DNA of 64,000 bases, taken from positions 372,001 through 436,000 of the forward strand of contig NZ_JAERRK010000001.1 in NCBI RefSeq assembly GCF_016741775.1, in the 5' to 3' direction. The translations under genes and the position numbers were made by a program. The stretch's first letter is position 1; every line of letters begins with the position of its first letter. Under the pieces are notes generated by a model that did no database searches, was not told the DNA's origin, and saw only the letters and a program-made list of their open reading frames with translations. This stretch comes from Streptomyces actinomycinicus. GTDB lineage: Bacteria; Actinomycetota; Actinomycetes; Streptomycetales; Streptomycetaceae. Of this stretch, positions 27,038 to 35,296 are shown piece after piece.

Positions 27038-27150
27038 GGCAGGGCCGCTGAGGCAGGGCCGCTGAGGCAGGGCCCCTGAGGCGGGGCCCCTGAGGCGGGG
27101 CCCCTGAGGCGGGGCCACTGAGGCAGGGCCGCTGAGGCAGGGCCGATGAG
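27017..27150 (+). repeat. 14-bp tandem repeat (about nine units)
   Basis: Units of the form TGAGGC(A/G)GGGCC(G/C)C repeat every 14 bp with starts at 27021, 27035, 27049, 27063, 27077, 27091, 27105, 27119 and 27133, then a degenerate tenth at 27147. The central three units carry GGCGGGGCCCC and the outer ones GGCAGGGCCGC. The array begins inside the last codons of the small partner gene and supplies its stop. Confidence 0.9.
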
Positions 27151-27249
27151 CGCTGTGGTCGCCAGGGCTGCCCGGTTCGCGGCGAGTTGTCTTGAATCGG
27201 GTAGTGGGCCGTTGCTAAGCCTTGGGCACTCGACCCCAGGGAGCACGCT

Positions 27250-28599
27250 GTGCATCGAGAGCCCCCTCCTGCCGTTCGTCCGCGTTCACGTGCCCGGGCA
27301 TTCCTCTGCGCCGTCGCGGCCGTCGCCCTCGTGACGCTCACCGCCGCGGCACGTCCCCCCGGCCAGGACACCCGGTCCCCGGCGGACCCGGCAGCCGTGG
27401 TCCGCGAGTGGAACGCCATCGCCACCGACACGATCAAGACCAGCCTCGGCCCACGTCCCTCCGGGCAGGCGGCGATCTGGGAGGGGTTCGTCTCCGTCGC
27501 CGTGTACAACGCCGTGGTCGGGATCGAAGGCGGCTACGCCCTGTACAAGTGGCACGAGCACGGTCCGGCCAAGGCATCCCCGGCGGCGGCCGCCGCCACC
27601 GCGGCCCACGACGTGCTGCTCGCCTGCTTCCCCGCCTTCAAGGAGCGGATCGACACCGCCTACGCGCACTCGCTCGCCGCTCTTCCGGCCGGTCAGGCCA
27701 GAGACCGGGGCGTCGACTACGGAAGGCGCGCCGCCGCCCGCGTCCTCGATCTGCGGGAAGGGGACGGCAGGTTCGCGGACGTTCCGTTCACCGCTGCCCC
27801 GGCACCGGGGGTCTGGCGGCCCACCCCGCCCGCGTTCCAGCCCTTCATCGACACCTGGCTCGCCAGGCTCCGCCCCCTCCTGCTCTCCTCACCGCACCAG
27901 TTCCGCCCCGCCGGGCCCCCCGCCCTCTCCTCGGCCGCCTACGCCGGGGACGTCCGGGAGCTGAAGGTGATGGGTGCGAAGACCGGCTCGGGCAGGAGCG
28001 CGGGGCAGACCGAGACCGCCCTCTTCTTCAGCGGCAACCTGATCGAACAGGTCCAGACCGCGCTACGAGACCACGCCGCCCGGCACCGGCTGGGCATCGC
28101 CGAGACGGCCCGGCTGTTCGCCGCGGTGAACGCGTCGGCGACGGACGCCGTCGTCACGGCTTGGGACGCCAAGCTCCACTACGGCTTCTGGCGGCCGATC
28201 ACCGCCATCCGCCTGGCCGCCACCGACGGCAACCCCGCGACGACGGCCGACCCGGTCTGGGAACCGCTGCTCCCCACCCCGCCGCACCCGGACTACGTCG
28301 CCGGTCACACGACCGTCGCCGGCGCCGTGACCCGCGCCCTGACCGGCGTCCTCGGGACCTCGCACATCGACCTCCACGTCCCCTCCGAGGTCACGGGCAC
28401 CACGCGGTTCTACGGGTCCGCGGACGACTTCAACCGGGACGTCGTCGACGCCCGCGTGTGGGGCGGCGTCCACTCCCGCACGGCGGACGTGGCCGGCTGC
28501 CGGGCCGGCACCGACGTGGCCGCCTGGGCGCTGGACCACTACTTCCAGCCGGTCGCCGCTTCCGGTGGCCCTCACCGTCCGGCTTCACCGCGCTGCTGA
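27250..28599 (+). CDS. Exported vanadium haloperoxidase/PAP2-type phosphatase
   Basis: A 449-residue protein with an N-terminal signal-like segment (FLCAVAAVALVTLTAAA). The C-terminal half shows the vanadate/phosphate-binding motifs of the family: Lys308 and Arg/Pro in KLHYGFWRP, the GH motif with His353 (YVAGHTT), and His408 in WGGVHSRTAD, the likely catalytic histidine. Whether it is a haloperoxidase or an acid phosphatase cannot be decided from sequence. It stands alone between the tandem repeat and the reductase gene. The last ~12 residues are Pro/Ser/Arg rich and may be a recent extension. Confidence 0.88.
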   Translation: MHREPPPAVRPRSRARAFLCAVAAVALVTLTAAARPPGQDTRSPADPAAVVREWNAIATDTIKTSLGPRPSGQAAIWEGFVSVAVYNAVVGIEGGYALYKWHEHGPAKASPAAAAATAAHDVLLACFPAFKERIDTAYAHSLAALPAGQARDRGVDYGRRAAARVLDLREGDGRFADVPFTAAPAPGVWRPTPPAFQPFIDTWLARLRPLLLSSPHQFRPAGPPALSSAAYAGDVRELKVMGAKTGSGRSAGQTETALFFSGNLIEQVQTALRDHAARHRLGIAETARLFAAVNASATDAVVTAWDAKLHYGFWRPITAIRLAATDGNPATTADPVWEPLLPTPPHPDYVAGHTTVAGAVTRALTGVLGTSHIDLHVPSEVTGTTRFYGSADDFNRDVVDARVWGGVHSRTADVAGCRAGTDVAAWALDHYFQPVAASGGPHRPASPRC

Positions 28600-28757
28600 G
28601 CCGCCCGTCCCCGGCGCTCGGCCCCGGAACAGCTGACTCGCCGCGGCACCGCAAGCCGCCGTCGGGAATCTTTCCGGGGCCGGGCGTAGCGTGAGAGGAC
28701 GGATTCACCGCCCGAATCACAGCGGTTCCTCAGGCGCTGGGAGACGAGAGGTCACTC

Positions 28758-29843
28758 ATGCCCCGGTCCATGCGCGCGCTCGTGGCCGCGGAGGTCGGCG
28801 AGCCTGCCGATGTCCTGCGGCTGGAATCCCTGCCTGTTCCCGCCCCGGAAGCCGGTCAGGCGTTGATCCGTGTGAAGGCGACTCCGGTCCACGCCAGTGA
28901 TCTGCACGTCCTGCGTGGCCGCTACGGTTTCTCCGCCGAGTTCCCCACTGTCGGCGGTCACATGGAATGCGTGGGCCGTATCGAGGCCCTGGGCCCGGAC
29001 ACCGAGGGGTTGAGGGTCGGCGAGCGCGTGGTGGCCGCTGCGGTCCCGGCGGTGCCCGGGCCCCAGGCGGCCGGCACTTGGCAGGAGTACCTCGTCGCCG
29101 ATACGCGAAGGCTCCTGCCGGTCCCCGACCGGCTGAGCGACTCCAGCGCCTGTCAGCTCGCCGTCAACCCGTTGACCGCGCTGCTCCTCGTGACGCGTGA
29201 ACTCGACGTACGGCCGGGCGAATGGCTGCTGCAGACGGCCGCGGGCTCCACCGTCGGCCGGCTCGTCATCCAGCTGTCCAGGCATCTGGGGATCCGCACG
29301 ATCAACGTCGTACGGCGGCGCGGTGCCGTGGAGGAGATCAAGGCGCTCGGTGGTGACGAGGTCATCTGCACGGAGGACGAGGACCTCGTGCAGCGGGTGG
29401 CCGAGACCGCAGGACCGGCCGGCGTGCGCAAGGCCGTCGACTGCGTCGCGGGGCCCGTGGGAGCCCAGGTGTCCCAGGCACTGGCACCGGGAGGGGAGGT
29501 CGTGGTCTACGGCGCGCTCTCCACCCACCGGCAGACCGATCCGGCAGCGCTGACGATCCCGCTGCAGGCACGCTCTGTCATCTACGAGACCAAAGCGGTC
29601 CGTGGCTTCTGGCTGAACCGCTGGTTCGGCGCCGCCTCACCCGAGGATGCGATGCGCGCGCTGTCCGAGGTGCGCGGTCTCGTCGTCGACGGAGTGCTGA
29701 GCATCCCCCAGGGCCGGCCGTTCCCGCTCGAACGTTTCGCCGAAGCCGTCGCGCTCGCCGAGTCACCGGCACACGGCACCAAGCCCCTCTTCGTCTTCGA
29801 GGACGGCCGGGACGAAGAGGGCGGGGACGAAGACGACAGGTAG
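28758..29843 (+). CDS. Zinc-free MDR-family oxidoreductase (enoyl/quinone reductase-like)
   Basis: A 361-residue NAD(P)H-dependent reductase of the medium-chain family. The N-terminal GroES-like domain has VKATPVHASDLHVLRGRYG, and the Rossmann domain begins LLQTAAGSTVGRLVIQLS. The catalytic-zinc cysteines are absent, which points to quinone or 2-enoyl-thioester reductases. The C-terminus is very acidic (EDGRDEEGGDEDDR). The ATG at 28758 has a GAGAGG site. It is probably monocistronic, with 158 bp before it and 416 bp after it. Confidence 0.87.
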   Translation: MPRSMRALVAAEVGEPADVLRLESLPVPAPEAGQALIRVKATPVHASDLHVLRGRYGFSAEFPTVGGHMECVGRIEALGPDTEGLRVGERVVAAAVPAVPGPQAAGTWQEYLVADTRRLLPVPDRLSDSSACQLAVNPLTALLLVTRELDVRPGEWLLQTAAGSTVGRLVIQLSRHLGIRTINVVRRRGAVEEIKALGGDEVICTEDEDLVQRVAETAGPAGVRKAVDCVAGPVGAQVSQALAPGGEVVVYGALSTHRQTDPAALTIPLQARSVIYETKAVRGFWLNRWFGAASPEDAMRALSEVRGLVVDGVLSIPQGRPFPLERFAEAVALAESPAHGTKPLFVFEDGRDEEGGDEDDR

Positions 29844-30076
29844 GGGAGGGGTACTGCCTGTGCGGCAGCGGCGGTGCGCCGCAGCGGCCGCGGCGGGCCG
29901 TGAGGGACCGGCGCTCGCCGGCCGTCGGGGTACGGACCGCAGCCGCAGGCCGCCGCGGCGGTCGTGGCCCGGATGCACGTGAGGCGGGCGGGTGCCAGAC
30001 TGAGGATCCGGAGTCGGCGGTCCGTGACGGAGCGCTTGGAGTGCCCGCCGCCTGACCGCTGCGTGATGCAACCGGC

Positions 30077-30140
30077 GGTCGTCGATCCTCTCGGTCGTCG
30101 ATCCTCTTGGTCGTCGACCCTCTCGGTCGTCGATTCTCGC
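30077..30140 (+). repeat. Four 16-bp tandem repeats
   Basis: GGTCGTCGATCCTCTC and variants start at 30077, 30093, 30109 and 30125. They lie in the otherwise featureless 416-bp gap (29844-30259) between the MDR gene and the 19-codon leader ORF. Only a small CTGCC/GGCAG hairpin near 29854 is also seen there. Confidence 0.85.
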
Positions 30141-30259
30141 CGACCAGTCGGAAGTTGTCCGTCCGTGGCCCCTGCCGCACGGTGCCCTCGGAAGAAGCCG
30201 TTCCACCGGCCGGGCGGAGGGCCTGGCAAGGGCCCGGCAAGGGCCGGCAGGAGGTGATC

Positions 30260-30319
30260 ATGCGCGGCGGACGCAGGGACGTACGGGAGCCGCGTCGGGA
30301 CGGCGGTGGCCCCCGGTGA
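30260..30319 (+). CDS. 19-codon leader ORF coupled to the SDR gene
   Basis: ATG 30260 follows a near-perfect Shine-Dalgarno AGGAGGTGA at 30249-30257. The peptide is Arg/Gly rich (MRGGRRDVREPRRDGGGPR) and its TGA overlaps the GTG start of the downstream SDR gene in a GTGA (30316-30319). The SDR start itself has no good ribosome-binding site, so its translation most likely depends on ribosomes finishing this ORF. The peptide may have no function of its own. The many Arg codons could make translation speed a regulatory signal. Confidence 0.6.
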   Translation: MRGGRRDVREPRRDGGGPR

Positions 30320-31074
30320 GCGGGCCCGGGGGAGGAGCCGGCGGGGCGCGTGCGGGGCTGGCCGGGCAGACGGTCGTGGTGGTGGGAGGCAGCGCGGGCA
30401 TCGGGCTGGAGACCGCACGTCAGGTGCGGGCGGCCGGTGGCGAGGTGGTGCTCACGGCCCGGAACGCCGAACGCCTGCAGCGGGCGGCGGACGAGGTGGA
30501 CACGGTGCGCACGGCCGCGTTCGACGCCCATGACACCGTAAGCCTGGAGGGCTTCCTGCGGGAACTGCCCGGGCAGGTCGACCATGTGATGCTCACGGCG
30601 GGCAGCCCGTCGTACACGCCCCTGGCCGAACTCGATCCGGCCGAGGCCGGACGTGACTTCGGCGGGCGTATCGCGATGACGGTGGCGGTCGCGCGGGCGG
30701 GCCGGGAGAAGGTCAGGGCCGGCGGATCGCTGCTGTTCATGGGCGGAACCGGCGGTCGGCGGCCCGCGGCCGGGATGGCCGTGACGGGCGCCCTCACCGC
30801 GGCGTCGCCGGCGCTGATCGCGAACCTGGCCCTGGAGGTCGCCCCGGTCCGGGTCAATCTGATCGCGGCCGGCTTCGTGGACACCCCGCTGTCCGCCTCC
30901 CTCCTCGGCGACCGGCTCGACGCCCGGCGGGAGCAGCTGAGGAGGACGCTGCCCATCGGCCGGGTGGTCGGTCCGGCGGACGTCGCCGCCCTGGCGCTGC
31001 ACCTCATGACCAACGACGCCCTCACCGGCGCCACTTACGACGTCGACGGGGGGCAACAGCTCGTCACACCCTGA
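30316..31074 (+). CDS. SDR-family protein lacking the catalytic Tyr-Lys pair
   Basis: A 252-residue Rossmann protein with the cofactor motif GGSAGIGLET and the C-terminal ALTGATYDVDGGQQL common to classical short-chain dehydrogenases. At the active site the expected YxxxK is replaced by a Gly/Ala/Thr segment (GRRPAAGMAVTGALTAAS), so a normal reductase mechanism is not possible. Related streptomycete proteins share this feature. It is translationally coupled to the 19-codon ORF and is the first main gene of a run of same-strand genes reaching the DyP peroxidase. Confidence 0.85.
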   Translation: MSGPGGGAGGARAGLAGQTVVVVGGSAGIGLETARQVRAAGGEVVLTARNAERLQRAADEVDTVRTAAFDAHDTVSLEGFLRELPGQVDHVMLTAGSPSYTPLAELDPAEAGRDFGGRIAMTVAVARAGREKVRAGGSLLFMGGTGGRRPAAGMAVTGALTAASPALIANLALEVAPVRVNLIAAGFVDTPLSASLLGDRLDARREQLRRTLPIGRVVGPADVAALALHLMTNDALTGATYDVDGGQQLVTP

Positions 31075-31217
31075 TCGCCCGGCCGCCTCAGGAGCCGGGC
31101 CGTCCGGGCGCGGCCGCACCGGGGCTCGGCGGTGACGTGCGCGCCCAGCCTCCGGCCGCGTCCGCACCGTGGGTCGTGGCCGCATCCGTATCCCCCGAGT
31201 GACAGGAGGCGCAAGCC

Positions 31218-31835
31218 ATGGACATGAAGCTCGAGGTCGTCGTGGTGCCGGTGTCCGACGTGGACCGGGCCAAGGACTTCTACACGGCGTTGGGCTGGAG
31301 ACTCGACGCGGACCTGACCGCGGAGGGTGACTTCCGGGTGGTGCAGGTGACCCCTCCGGGCTCCCCGGCGTCGGTCATCTTCGGCACGTCCGTCACGGAC
31401 CAGGCACCGGGCTCGGCCCAGGGCCTGCACCTGATCGTCGACGACATCGAGGCCGCTCACTCGGAGTTGAAGCGGAACGGTGCCGACCCGAGCGAGGTGT
31501 TCCACGATGCCGGCGGCGTCTTCCACCACGCCGGCACCGATGCCCGGGTGCCCGGACCCGCGCCGCACCGCGGCAGCTACGGCTCTTTCCTTTCGTTCCG
31601 TGACCCGGACGGCAACGGCTGGTTCCTGCAGGAGGTCACCACCAGGCTCCCGGGGCGGCTCGACTCCGGCACCACCGCGTACGCGTCGGCCGAGGACCTG
31701 GCGGGCGCACTGCGGCGGGCCGCGGCGGCGCACGGCGAGCACGAGGCCCGCACCGGTGCGGAGGACCCGGACTGGCCGGACTGGTACGCGCGCCACATGG
31801 TGAGCGAGCAGGCCGGCACGGAACCGCCGTCCTGA
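31218..31835 (+). CDS. VOC-family (glyoxalase/bleomycin-resistance) protein
   Basis: A 205-residue protein with a single vicinal-oxygen-chelate domain: the first half-barrel begins LEVVVVPVSDVDRAKDFYTA and the second ends with SFRDPDGNGWFLQEVTTR, which carries a metal-ligand Glu. A C-terminal extension of about 60 charged residues ends near DPDWPDWYARHM. The ATG at 31218 has a perfect AGGAGG. The substrate is unknown. It follows the SDR gene by 143 bp on the same strand. Confidence 0.85.
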   Translation: MDMKLEVVVVPVSDVDRAKDFYTALGWRLDADLTAEGDFRVVQVTPPGSPASVIFGTSVTDQAPGSAQGLHLIVDDIEAAHSELKRNGADPSEVFHDAGGVFHHAGTDARVPGPAPHRGSYGSFLSFRDPDGNGWFLQEVTTRLPGRLDSGTTAYASAEDLAGALRRAAAAHGEHEARTGAEDPDWPDWYARHMVSEQAGTEPPS

Positions 31836-31936
31836 GCCGCCGGGCGGGGCAAGCGGTTGCATGGAACGATGAGAGCGGCGAGCGCGACGAGCGTGACCGG
31901 GGGCGGCCGGAGTCCTGGAAAGAGGGAGGACCGGGC

Positions 31937-32470
31937 ATGGAGATCAAGCCTCAGGCAGTCGTCATCCCCAAAGACACCGATCATCTCGAGCAGGGCAAGT
32001 ACGGGCCGGTGTTCCCCAGGACTCCGGCCTGCTACGGGTTCACCGTCGTCGCCCGGGTCAAACCGGGGCACGCCGACGCGATGCGCGAGTACGGCAACGC
32101 ACTGGCGAAGGCCCTGGAACAGGACCCGTATCTGCTAGCGCCGCTCAAATTGCACTACCTGCGCTGGGTGCTGTTCGACGACGACACGCGCTTCATGTAC
32201 CAGGGCATCTTCGACACCGACTTCGACAAGTACACCGAGGACGCGGTCGCCCTGTTCTCGAAAGCCGGCGTGAGCACCGCTTTCGAGCACCTGGAAGGCT
32301 TTCCGGAGGACTGGCGCACCAATCCGGACGCATTCGTCAGGTTCGTGCGCGAACACCACTGTCCCAGTTTCATCGAGTACGGCGAGTACCCGTACGTGAC
32401 GGCGGACGAGATCAAGAAGGCGTTGCGCGTCAGGAACTCCCTCTCCGAGATCCTCGACCAGATGCAGTGA
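31937..32470 (+). CDS. Dimeric alpha/beta-barrel-like protein of the DyP unit
   Basis: A 177-residue soluble protein. The segment YGFTVVARVKPGHADAMREY followed by RWVLFDDDTRFMYQGIFDTD has the strand-helix-strand pattern of ferredoxin-like barrel domains, the fold shared by DyP peroxidases and monooxygenase-like ABM domains. The fold is inferred by eye. ATG 31937 follows GGGAGGA. It lies 7 bp before the next gene and belongs to a tight three-gene unit that ends with the peroxidase, so a role in the same oxidative reaction or its control is likely. Confidence 0.65.
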   Translation: MEIKPQAVVIPKDTDHLEQGKYGPVFPRTPACYGFTVVARVKPGHADAMREYGNALAKALEQDPYLLAPLKLHYLRWVLFDDDTRFMYQGIFDTDFDKYTEDAVALFSKAGVSTAFEHLEGFPEDWRTNPDAFVRFVREHHCPSFIEYGEYPYVTADEIKKALRVRNSLSEILDQMQ

Positions 32471-32477
32471 GGCAGCC

Positions 32478-33488
32478 ATGAGCCAGGCCGGCACAGCGCG
32501 TACGTACAACCAGCGGCACGTTCCCCGCGCGTACACGCCGGGCGGGCGGCGCGTGAGCATCTACGTCTCCTGGAGCTATCCGGCCGAGGCGGGCCGGAAC
32601 GCGGCCGAGCTGGACAACCGCTTCTCCACCATGACCGAGGTCAGGCGGGTGGCGTGGCCGGCGTACGAGGACCCGAAGTGGTCGGACCCGTACCGGTTCC
32701 AGCAGGGCATCGCGGGGTCCCTGGAGCTGTTCTTCTGGGCCTGGGCGCCCTTCCAGGAGTTCGTGCAGGAGGTCACCGGACATCCCGTACCCGTGTACCA
32801 GCGCATCGACCAGGCCGGCTTCCACACCCCGCTGGACGAGCGCGTGCTCGACGACACCGACATCCTGTTCGTGTTCGGACTGGACCACATGATCACGGGA
32901 CAGGAGGCCCGGCCCGGGGAGATCGAGGCGCTGCGGGCGTTCCTCGCCCGGGAGGACGCCTGCCTCGTGCTGGGACCCCACCACGACGTCGGCGCGTCGG
33001 ACGACCTGGCCGTGCGGGACGTGGAGTACCGCCACCACGGCGATCCCCTCGTACCCCGCCAGCAGCGCTTCGCCACCTACGTCAGGGACCTGATGAAGGG
33101 GCTGGGCGTGCCGGTCGTGAACCGCTACGGGCTGCGCCCGGCCACCGGCGAGGGCGACCGGATCGCTCCGCTGACCACCGTCCGGGACCTGGACGAGAAG
33201 GGCTGGCTGCACGGGGTCACGAACTTCAACTTCCACCTGCACCTGCCTCACTACGCGGTGACCACGGACGAACCGAAGGCCGTTCACGTGCTGGCCCGGC
33301 AGCCGGTCGACACGTCCCGGCCGCACCCGTTCACCGAGGAGGGCAACACCGAGTTCAACATGTTCCTGTGGATGCCGCCCGGAGGCGACCGCGCGGGTGA
33401 CGTGCTCCTCGCCGATTCGACGATCTTCAGCACGCTGTTCGGTGCCGACGAGAGTCTGCGGAACTTCTGGCGGAACCTCGTCTCGTGA
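32478..33488 (+). CDS. Unknown protein of the DyP unit, possible GATase1-like fold
   Basis: A 336-residue soluble protein. The middle section (DDTDILFVFGLDHMITGQEA, then IEALRAFLAREDACLVLGPH) has the alternating strand and helix pattern of class I amidotransferase-like (ThuA/DUF4350) domains. The N-terminal Tyr/Trp-rich part and the C-terminal STIFSTLFGADESLRNFWRN are not recognised. The stop overlaps the DyP start by 4 bp (GTGA), so the two are coupled. The fold suggestion is weak and no activity is claimed. Confidence 0.65.
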   Translation: MSQAGTARTYNQRHVPRAYTPGGRRVSIYVSWSYPAEAGRNAAELDNRFSTMTEVRRVAWPAYEDPKWSDPYRFQQGIAGSLELFFWAWAPFQEFVQEVTGHPVPVYQRIDQAGFHTPLDERVLDDTDILFVFGLDHMITGQEARPGEIEALRAFLAREDACLVLGPHHDVGASDDLAVRDVEYRHHGDPLVPRQQRFATYVRDLMKGLGVPVVNRYGLRPATGEGDRIAPLTTVRDLDEKGWLHGVTNFNFHLHLPHYAVTTDEPKAVHVLARQPVDTSRPHPFTEEGNTEFNMFLWMPPGGDRAGDVLLADSTIFSTLFGADESLRNFWRNLVS

Positions 33489-34846
33489 ACGGCACCGCAA
33501 GGAGGCCGGCAGTGGGTGCGCCCAGCGCGGTGAAACTCGACCTCGACGACATACAGCGCGGGGTCCTCAGTCCCCGGCCGACGCCCTACGCGGCGATGTA
33601 CCTGGCCTTCCGCATCGACGACGCGGCGCATGGGCGGGAGCTGATGCGCAGGCTGAGCGGTGCCGTGACCTCCGCCGCGGACTCGGCCAGCCCGCTGGGC
33701 GAGACGTGGGTCAGCGCGGCCGTCACCTGTACCGGGCTGGAGGCGCTCGGGGTGCCGCGCTCGTCACTGGAGACGTTCGCGTGGGAGTTCCGTCAGGGGA
33801 TGGCGGCCCGTGCCAGGGCACTGAGGGACGTGGGGGAGAGCGGCCCGGAACACTGGGAGGCGCCGCTCGGCACCCCTGACGTGCACGTGGTGATCACCGC
33901 GGTCGCGCCCGACTCCCCGCGGCTGGAGGCGGCCGTGGACCGTGCCCGGCCGGTCTACGAACGGCTGTCCGGTGTCACGGCGGTCTGGCGGCAGGACTGC
34001 CATGCCCTGCCCACCGAGACCGAGCACTTCGGCTACCGCGACGGGGTCAGTCACCCCGCCGTCGAGGGAAGCGGCATCCCGGGGTCCAATCGGCTGGAAG
34101 TGCCCCTGAAGGCGGGTGAGTTCGTCCTCGGCCACCCGGACGAGATCGGCGGCGTCCAGCTGCCGCAGCCGGCCGTGCTGGGGCGCAACGGCAGTTACGC
34201 GGTCTTCCGCAAGCTCCACCAGAGGGCCGCCGAGTTCCGGCGCTATCTGCGGGACAACTCCACCGGTCCCGAGGACGAGGAGCTGATCGCGGCGAAGATC
34301 ATGGGCCGCTGGCGCAGCGGGGCACCCCTGGCGCTGGCCCCGGAGCGCGACGACCCGGAGCTGGGCGCCGATCCGTACCGCCGCAACACCTTCCTGTACG
34401 AGCAGGACGATCCGGCGGGCTTCACGACGCCGGGCGGCTGTCACATCCGCCGGGCCAATCCGCGCGACGCCTCGGTGGCCGGCGAGGTGCGGCTGCACCG
34501 GATGATCCGGCGGGGCGCGGTGTACGGTCCGGCCCTGCCCGAGGGAGTACTGGAGGACGACGGTGCCGACCGAGGCCTGATGTTCGCGTTCATCGGCGCA
34601 CATCTGGGCCGGCAGTTCGAGTTCGTCCAGTCGGAGTGGATGAACGACGGCGTGTTCTTCGGGGCCGGTCACGCGAGGGACCCCGTCACCGGGGCCGCCG
34701 AGGGGGACGCCGGCTACACCGTCCCGCGCCGGCCACTGCGCCGACGCCTTGCCTCCCTGCCCCGGTTCGTGGTCACCCGGGGCGGTGAGTACTGCTTCCT
34801 GCCGAGCCTGACCGCGCTGCGCTGGCTCGGCGACCTCCGCGACTGA
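33485..34846 (+). CDS. DyP-type heme peroxidase
   Basis: A 453-residue peroxidase. The GxxDG signature FGYRDGVSHP carries the catalytic Asp186, the proximal heme ligand is His320 (CHIRRANPRD), and the C-terminal FAFIGAHLGRQFEFVQSEWM is typical. No Tat or Sec signal is present, so it acts in the cytoplasm. The enzyme uses H2O2 to oxidise dyes, aromatics or porphyrins. The start GTG at 33485 lies within the previous gene's end, giving an operon of barrel protein, unknown protein and DyP. Confidence 0.93.
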   Translation: MNGTARRPAVGAPSAVKLDLDDIQRGVLSPRPTPYAAMYLAFRIDDAAHGRELMRRLSGAVTSAADSASPLGETWVSAAVTCTGLEALGVPRSSLETFAWEFRQGMAARARALRDVGESGPEHWEAPLGTPDVHVVITAVAPDSPRLEAAVDRARPVYERLSGVTAVWRQDCHALPTETEHFGYRDGVSHPAVEGSGIPGSNRLEVPLKAGEFVLGHPDEIGGVQLPQPAVLGRNGSYAVFRKLHQRAAEFRRYLRDNSTGPEDEELIAAKIMGRWRSGAPLALAPERDDPELGADPYRRNTFLYEQDDPAGFTTPGGCHIRRANPRDASVAGEVRLHRMIRRGAVYGPALPEGVLEDDGADRGLMFAFIGAHLGRQFEFVQSEWMNDGVFFGAGHARDPVTGAAEGDAGYTVPRRPLRRRLASLPRFVVTRGGEYCFLPSLTALRWLGDLRD

Positions 34847-35296
34847 CCGCGACTGACAGGGACCGGCCGTGCATCGCCGCCGCCTCAGCCACCGGACTCC
34901 GCCACCGCCTCGCCGGGCCCCGCTCCACGTCGCCGGGCGTCCGGAGGCTCCGCCTCGCCAGGTCGTCCGGACGTGCACGGGACTCGGGCAGCGCGGCGAT
35001 GATCCGCCCATGACGGTGTCCCCGATTCCTTCCGGACCCGTGCCGCGTCCCCGTCCTCACCGGATCACACCTCGGCCGGGGCTTCGGGTCCGTCGTCCCA
35101 ATGGTTCAACGACGGCGGTTCCGCGGCTCGTCCGACCAGGGGGAGGACACGCCCGTGCGCCGGCGGCGGCACCGGCGGCTTCACGTCCCCGGCACCCCGT
35201 CCCGCCCCCTCCCGGGCCGCCCGGCCGGGTGCCGGGCGGCCCGGGTGCCCGCTCCGCGCTGTTGCGGGGGGACGGGACCCGGCGTTGGAATCAAGT
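34847..35296. other. 450-bp intergenic region without recognisable features
   Basis: Only high-G+C non-coding sequence is seen. Open frames in it have Pro/Arg-rich shadow composition. No strong hairpin or promoter could be picked out with confidence, although the promoter of the downstream fusion gene must lie here. Confidence 0.5.

Noticed and set aside
27017..27150. CRISPR array
   Set aside because: The 14-bp units abut without spacers and no cas genes are present.
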